From positions 1-64,000 of the forward strand of contig CALQJI020000001.1 of NCBI GenBank assembly GCA_943330855.2: a stretch of DNA of 64,000 nt. The letters are read 5' to 3'. This stretch comes from Klebsiella pneumoniae (GTDB lineage Bacteria > Verrucomicrobiota > Verrucomicrobiia > Limisphaerales > SXTU01). Positions 59,834 to 64,000 of this stretch are shown one piece after another (position 1 is the first letter of the stretch; each line of letters starts with the position of its first letter). Below the pieces are notes generated by a model. It worked only from the letters and a program-made list of their open reading frames with translations, did no database searches and was not told the origin of the DNA. A program made the translations under genes and the position numbers.

Positions 59834-60297
59834 GCACTCACGCAACCCCCTCCGAACAACTCACGTTCCGCCAGTCGCACATCCACGGCAGCGGCGGCTT
59901 CGCGGCGGCCCACATCCCGGCGGGCACGCGGCTCATCGAGTATCTCGGCGAGCGCATCAGCAAGCCGGAGGCGGACCGCCGCTGCGAGGAGGGCAACCCG
60001 TTCGTGTTTCACCTCAACGAGGAGACGGATCTCGACGGCAACGTGGAGTGGAATCCCGCGCGTTTGCTCAACCACAGTTGTGCGCCCAACTGCGAGGCGG
60101 ACTGCGATGGGAACAGCATCTGGATTGTGGCGCTGCGAGACCTGGTCGCCGGCGAGGAGTTGACCTTCAACTACGGCTACGGACTCGCCGACTACCGCGA
60201 CTCTCCATGCCTCTGCGGCGCGCCGACGTGTGTGGGCTACATCGTGGCGGAGGAATACTTCGAACAGGTGCGGCAGGAGAACACGGTGCGCGCGTAA
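59830..60297 (+). CDS. SET-domain lysine methyltransferase
   Basis: 155 residues with a complete SET core: RQSHIHGSGGFAAAHIPAGT, GERISK, RLLNHSCAPNCEADCDGN (81-96), ALRDLVAGEELTFNYGYG and a post-SET zinc-type C-x-C-x4-C (CLCGAPTC, 127-134). The NHSC and Tyr-rich pocket are intact, so SAM-dependent protein lysine methylation is expected. Bacterial SET proteins are uncommon; this one is translationally coupled by a 4-bp overlap to the antiporter. Confidence 0.88.
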   Translation: MSTHATPSEQLTFRQSHIHGSGGFAAAHIPAGTRLIEYLGERISKPEADRRCEEGNPFVFHLNEETDLDGNVEWNPARLLNHSCAPNCEADCDGNSIWIVALRDLVAGEELTFNYGYGLADYRDSPCLCGAPTCVGYIVAEEYFEQVRQENTVRA

Positions 60298-60334
60298 GGG
60301 AGGTGAGCCTTACTCACGCAACACGCAGCGCCCT

Positions 60335-60363
60335 GCGAAAAGCAAAAGACGCGAACCTCTCGG
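60335..60363. repeat. dispersed TTCGCGTCTTTTGC element (inverted variant)
   Basis: The minus strand reads TTCGCGTCTTTTGC, one base off the 14-mer at 24531-24556. It lies in the 97-bp gap after the SET gene. Confidence 0.35.
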
Positions 60364-60394
60364 CCCGCGTCCCTGCTTAAATTGACTTTCTCCC

Positions 60395-60733
60395 TCAGCG
60401 CTTGAACGCCATCGGTGCCCCAGCGGGCATCTCGTGGGCGCAGGGCTGGTTCGTCGGCGCGTCCGGCACGCGGGCGTTCTGTTGCGCGAGACCGTTGGCG
60501 AGCATATAGGCCTCGACCTCTTCACCACTGATGTCGGGAAGCATATGGCCGTTGATCTCGACGCAAGGACTGAGCATCTGGCCGCTCTTCTGAATCATTT
60601 CCTGGCGCTGGGCCGCGTCGTTGATGATGTCGCGGTCCTCGAAGGGCAGGTCGTATTTGCGCATCACGGCGCGGACCCCTTGGCTCCAGCCGCAGGAAGG
60701 TTTCAGGTAGGCAACAATTTTGGGTTTGTTCAT
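60395..60733 (-). CDS. glutaredoxin-like protein
   Basis: 112 residues from ATG 60733; an upstream in-frame extension is noncoding in appearance. Thioredoxin fold with the active site C14-G-W-S17 (KPSCGWSQGV), a cis-proline before C57 (LSPCVEING) and the glutaredoxin-type DISGEEVEAYM segment. Monothiol CxxS sites occur in Grx4-type proteins, though CGFS is the norm there. It should deglutathionylate or handle Fe-S intermediates; a Pro/Gln-rich tail follows. Confidence 0.85.
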   Translation of the reverse strand: MNKPKIVAYLKPSCGWSQGVRAVMRKYDLPFEDRDIINDAAQRQEMIQKSGQMLSPCVEINGHMLPDISGEEVEAYMLANGLAQQNARVPDAPTNQPCAHEMPAGAPMAFKR

Positions 60734-60851
60734 GGCAATCAGTTCAGTTTCGTGGCGCGTAAAGTGCCACGGTTCGACGGCATGACAAGGATTTGTTCTG
60801 CCGAGTTCGACAGCGTCCCACTCAACCGAGGACAAGTCCGCGGTCGGCCCC

Positions 60852-61613
60852 TTACTTCGGCACGCCGCCGCCCAGGAGTTTCATCATCGCCTCGCGCATC
60901 ATCGTCCTCACGTCGTCGTATTTCTGAAAGTCCTTCCCATGCTCGAATGCGGAACTGGGAGGATTTCCGAACTTAACGTCCGAAAAAAGCAGCGTCACTT
61001 TTGCGCCTTTCTGGGATGTCTCGATCACGACTGGAAAGCCCCTGAGGTCGCGCGCGTTCCACGTGGTGCCTTCGTAAGTCTTGCCCTGCTCATCGGTGAC
61101 CACCACCTGATGCTTGATGCATGCGTAACCCGCCAAGGTTTCCTCTCCCAAAACGGTCCGCTCCACCTTGGACTTTTTGGCCGACTCCGGATTGCTCCCC
61201 TCAGGCATCGGAATTTCGGCGAAAGCTTTGAGGCCGGGATATTGCATGTAGGAGAGTTTCTTGTCCGGACGGGCGATCATGACCACTTCAGCCATGCCTG
61301 CAGCCTTGAGCTGTTCACCGACGAGCGGCGGAATGCGGCTGCCCTCCACTTTTGAAATATCCACCTCGAACCGAGTCTGTCCGCCGCCATAGGCCAGTTT
61401 GCCCGGAACCAGAATCATGCTGCCCTGTTCACTCTTGGTGCCAAAGTTCAACGACGCCGTAAAGGCGTTGTGTTCACCCAAAAAGCGGGTCAAGACGGCA
61501 CCGAAATCAGCCCCGGGCAGATTACCCAAACCACCACCGCCGGCTTGGCCAATCGCGCTGGGATTTTCCAGCACCAGGAGAGCGGACAACAGCAGCAGAG
61601 GGAAATGTTTCAT
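60852..61613 (-). CDS. exported protein, DUF4412-like
   Basis: 253 residues from ATG 61613 with a signal peptide (about 1-22). The middle (MIARPDKKLSYMQYPGLKAF, AEIPMP, VERTVLGEETLAGYACIKHQVVV) matches DUF4412-type exported proteins, which carry outer-membrane-protein-like beta folds. No catalytic residues were recognised. A periplasmic or outer-membrane role is inferred from the signal peptide only. Divergent from glycerate kinase. Confidence 0.7.
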   Translation of the reverse strand: MKHFPLLLLSALLVLENPSAIGQAGGGGLGNLPGADFGAVLTRFLGEHNAFTASLNFGTKSEQGSMILVPGKLAYGGGQTRFEVDISKVEGSRIPPLVGEQLKAAGMAEVVMIARPDKKLSYMQYPGLKAFAEIPMPEGSNPESAKKSKVERTVLGEETLAGYACIKHQVVVTDEQGKTYEGTTWNARDLRGFPVVIETSQKGAKVTLLFSDVKFGNPPSSAFEHGKDFQKYDDVRTMMREAMMKLLGGGVPK

Positions 61614-61742
61614 GTCAGGTAAGGTCAGGCTTTTGCGAACTAGATGAGGCAGCATCCTCGTTGTCAACCAGAAGCATCACCAAACCCTCGCGACCACATC
61701 GCGTGGCTGACAACGCACACCTTCAGTCGCTAGTCTGCCGTC

Positions 61743-62855
61743 ATGTCGCTTCGCGTTCTGATTGCGCCGGACAAATTCAAGGGCACCCTCACCGCTCACG
61801 CCGCCGCCGAGGCCATCGCCGCAGGCTGGCGCAAGGCCCGGCCAGCCGACCGCCTCACACTCCTGCCCATCAGCGACGGGGGCGACGGCTTCGGTGAAAT
61901 CCTCAGCGCGGCGCTCGGCGCGAAATTGCAGCGCGTGCGCACCGTGGACGCCGCGCATCGCCCGCTCGAAGGCGTGTGGTGGTGGGACGCGAAGTCCAAG
62001 ACCGCCGTCATCGAGTCCGCGAACATCGTCGGTCTGGCGATGCTGCCGCCGAAACAGTTTCACCCCTTCCAGCTCGACACGTTCGGTCTGGCTGCCGTGC
62101 TGCAAGCCGCGGCGAAGAAGGGCGCGCGGCGCTGCTTCGTCGGCATCGGTGGCAGCGCGACGAACGACGGCGGAGCGGGGCTGGCGCGCGGGCTGGGCTG
62201 GCAGTTTTTCAATGGGCGTGAGGAAGAGCTCTTCCGCTGGACGCACTTTCAGCAGTTACATCGCATGGTGCTGCCGAAGCGGCGCAAGCTGTTCCCCCAC
62301 CTCACCGTGGCGGTGGACGTGCAGAACAAACTGCTCGGCGCGCGCGGCTGCTCGCGCGTGTATGGCCCGCAGAAGGGTCTGCGCCCGGAGGAGTTTCCAA
62401 GCGCCGAGCGCGCGCTGCGTCGGCTGGCGAACCTGGTGAAGACCCAACTCGGTCGCGACCTCGCGGGCATCCCGGGCACGGGCTCGGCGGGCGGACTGGG
62501 CTTCGGCCTGAGCGCGTTCGCGGGCGCAAAACTGGAGTCAGGCTTCGACCTCATCGCGCGACACGCCAAGCTGGAGGCGCATCTGTGCAGCGCCGACTTG
62601 GTCATCACCGGCGAAGGCTCTTTGGACCGCTCGACGCTGATGGGCAAGGGGCCGGGTGAAATCGCGACCCGCTGCTGCGCGCGCAAGCTGCCGTGCCTCG
62701 GCCTCGGCGGCGTGGTGCAGGACGAGGCGACATTGCGGAAATGGTTTCAGTCCGCGAGCGGGCTGACGCAACTGACCACACCGGAGCTAGCCAAGGCAGA
62801 TGCCGCGCGCTGGCTGGCGACGCTCGCGGAACATGTCGCCCGCAAGCAGCCATGA
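61743..62855 (+). CDS. glycerate kinase
   Basis: 370 residues matching GlxK/GarK-type glycerate kinases. Landmarks: VLIAPDKFKGTLTAHAAAEAI, LLPISDGGDGFGEIL, VGIGGSATNDGGAGLARGLG, TGSAGGLGFGL and VITGEGSLDRSTLMGKGPGEI. It phosphorylates D-glycerate, to 2-phosphoglycerate for this family, linking glyoxylate or serine-derived glycerate to glycolysis. Coupled to the downstream DUF2007 gene by a 4-bp overlap. Confidence 0.95.
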   Translation: MSLRVLIAPDKFKGTLTAHAAAEAIAAGWRKARPADRLTLLPISDGGDGFGEILSAALGAKLQRVRTVDAAHRPLEGVWWWDAKSKTAVIESANIVGLAMLPPKQFHPFQLDTFGLAAVLQAAAKKGARRCFVGIGGSATNDGGAGLARGLGWQFFNGREEELFRWTHFQQLHRMVLPKRRKLFPHLTVAVDVQNKLLGARGCSRVYGPQKGLRPEEFPSAERALRRLANLVKTQLGRDLAGIPGTGSAGGLGFGLSAFAGAKLESGFDLIARHAKLEAHLCSADLVITGEGSLDRSTLMGKGPGEIATRCCARKLPCLGLGGVVQDEATLRKWFQSASGLTQLTTPELAKADAARWLATLAEHVARKQP

Positions 62856-63061
62856 AACACTTCTACACCGGCCCGGTCATCAACACGGAGATGCTCGTCT
62901 CCATGCTGGAGAAGCACGGCATCGCAGCGGTGCAGGAGTGGGTGGACCCGTCGCTGCCGGAGGACGGCGACTTGAGCCGCGAGGCGAACGTGCTCGTGCC
63001 CGAGGCGGATTACGACCGCGCCTACCGGCTCTTCTACGAGGACAAGGAGAACGAGCTTTGA
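62852..63061 (+). CDS. DUF2007 (putative signal-transducing) protein
   Basis: 69 residues. The ATG overlaps the glycerate kinase stop (ATGA). FYTGPVINTEMLVSMLEKHGIAAVQEWVD and ANVLVPEADYDRAYRLFYEDKE match the small DUF2007 fold. These are predicted ligand-binding or signal-transducing proteins without a known role. Coupling to glycerate kinase suggests it could adjust that enzyme, which is speculation. Confidence 0.82.
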   Translation: MKHFYTGPVINTEMLVSMLEKHGIAAVQEWVDPSLPEDGDLSREANVLVPEADYDRAYRLFYEDKENEL

Positions 63062-63119
63062 GCAAACGTGATTCAGCACGATTCGGGACAAATGGCTCCC
63101 GCTGAAGCGGAAGCGGAGC

Positions 63120-63140
63120 GCGGCCGACCCTCGGTCGCAG
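63120..63140. repeat. GC hairpin related to the GCGGCC family
   Basis: CGACC-CTC-GGTCG (63125-63137) flanked by GCGGC- and -GCAGC sequences, as at 4136 and 55514. Confidence 0.4.
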
Positions 63141-63276
63141 CGCTTGCAGTGGCCGAGATGGTTCGGTTCATCTCAGCGCACTTGCCCGCCCCGTCGTTCC
63201 GGGCACGCATTCAGCATTGCGACGACGCCTTCCTCCCGCTATTTCACTCCCGCCCCGGCCTCCGCGCGGCGCACCC

Positions 63277-64000
63277 ATGAGTGACATTCTCGTTATCGGC
63301 CACCGCAATCCTGACACCGACGCCATCTGTTCGGCCATCGGCTACGCTGAATTCAAGCGCCGCACCGGCATGCGCAACGTCGAGGCCGCGCGCTGCGGCG
63401 ATACCAACGACCGCATTGATTTCGTCCTCAAGACCTTCCTCGTCCCGCCCCCGCGCTTCGTCTCCGACGTGTCGCCCAAGGTGCGCGACGTCATGCAGTC
63501 CAACGTCATCGCCGTCCCGCCCACCGCCTCCATCTCCGAAGCGCTGGGCATCATGGACGACCGCAACATCCGCGTCCTGCCCGTCCTGAACGAAGACCGC
63601 TCCTGCCGCGGCCTGCTCTCGCTCTTCAAACTGAGCAAGTTCTTCTTCCCCGCAGGCAACCGACTCTTCGACTCGCGCCGCGTCGTCTCCTCCATCCGCC
63701 AACTCGCCCGCACGCTCGAAGGGAAGATGCTGTTTTCCGTTGAACCCGATCGCGAGGAAGACCTCATCCTCATGATTGGCGCGATGAGTCTGGAAGCCTT
63801 CTCCGAGCGCCTCGACAGCTACCCGCGCGAGAAACTTGTCGTCGTCGTGGGCGACCGCTGGGACATCCAAAACCTCGCCATCCGCGAACGCGTCCGCCTG
63901 GTCATCGTCACCGGCGGCTTGCAGGTCGAGCCAAAGACCATCGAAGCCGCGAAGAAGAACGAGGTCAGCCTCATCGTCTCCCCGCACGACAGCGCCACCA
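63277..64000 (+). CDS. ppaC: family II inorganic pyrophosphatase with CBS/DRTGG domains (3' truncated by window)
   Basis: 241 residues are visible from ATG 63277 with no stop before the window ends. The N-terminus has the DHH-type motif VIGHRNPDTDAICSAIGYA with metal ligands H9, D13 and D15. After about residue 68 a CBS domain (VRDVMQSNVIAVPPTASISE, IRVLPVLNEDRS) and a DRTGG-like region (GAMSLEAFSERLDS) follow, as in Mn-dependent family II pyrophosphatases regulated by nucleotides. The remaining CBS and catalytic DHHA2 domains should lie beyond the window. It hydrolyses pyrophosphate in the cytosol. Confidence 0.9.
   Translation, partial: MSDILVIGHRNPDTDAICSAIGYAEFKRRTGMRNVEAARCGDTNDRIDFVLKTFLVPPPRFVSDVSPKVRDVMQSNVIAVPPTASISEALGIMDDRNIRVLPVLNEDRSCRGLLSLFKLSKFFFPAGNRLFDSRRVVSSIRQLARTLEGKMLFSVEPDREEDLILMIGAMSLEAFSERLDSYPREKLVVVVGDRWDIQNLAIRERVRLVIVTGGLQVEPKTIEAAKKNEVSLIVSPHDSAT

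Noticed and set aside
1..64000. CRISPR arrays, tRNA or rRNA genes
   Set aside because: No regular direct-repeat/spacer array, cloverleaf or rRNA segment was recognised by eye in the window.

Overview
The window looks like chromosome from a high-GC, free-living bacterium of the Planctomycetota-Verrucomicrobiota-Chlamydiota group, most likely a soil or freshwater verrucomicrobium. The grounds are family content: DUF1549/DUF1553 and DUF1501 genes, a planctomycete-type cytochrome fused to WD40 repeats, PPC-domain, CotH, PA14, golvesin-C and DUF1343 proteins, the short GG-x-Y/C-GH pseudopilin typical of these phyla, and many starts without a Shine-Dalgarno sequence. No species is claimed. No tRNA, rRNA or CRISPR array was seen.

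Layout. 1-0.2 kb: probable end of an insertion sequence. 0.2-4.1 kb: a four-gene sugar-modification block (methyltransferase, zinc-type dehydrogenase, SDR epimerase, C-methyltransferase-like protein). 4.3-14.3 kb (minus): tilS, then DUF1501, PPC, DUF1549/DUF1553 and cytochrome-WD40 genes, a complete exported Planctomycete-type cytochrome operon. 14.5-20.3 kb (plus): a BlaI/BlaR1-like module with a double dyad operator. Here the usual beta-lactam sensor domain is replaced by an unrecognised two-unit domain, two secreted copies of that domain follow, then a secreted G8/CEMIP-like beta-helix protein. This is the best candidate for an undescribed system. 20.4-24.5 kb: an Ldh-family dehydrogenase and HpcH aldolase pair, an RsmB/F-type rRNA methyltransferase and a secreted protein. 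24.6-38 kb: serine hydrolase-NamZ fusion lipoprotein, golvesin-C protein, PyrD, pseudopilin, GluQRS, RmlD-like reductase, N-carbamoylputrescine amidase, Ser/Thr kinase, class C-like serine hydrolase, Mpl and CotH. 38-46.7 kb: His-rich lipoprotein, DUF3299 protein, squalene-cyclase-fold protein, a 1486-residue PA14/coiled-coil protein with a 201-bp tandem repeat, and a partner sharing its outer modules. 46.7-64 kb: RsmD, an acetyl-xylan-esterase-like hydrolase, GDP-fucose synthase, a small HTH protein, PLDc_N/NfeD/flotillin, M20 peptidase, class V aminotransferase, RluA-type synthase, CPA2 antiporter plus SET methyltransferase, glutaredoxin, a DUF4412-like protein, glycerate kinase plus DUF2007, and a truncated family II pyrophosphatase.

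Together these point to cell-envelope work: peptidoglycan recycling (NamZ fusion, Mpl), polysaccharide sugar synthesis (Fcl, RmlD-like, 5' block), flotillin microdomains and a large exported proteome. Intergenic DNA is rich in short GC hairpins, a 148-bp MITE-like palindrome, a dispersed TTCGCGTCCTTTGC element, and 7-bp ACT-starting repeats just before start codons.
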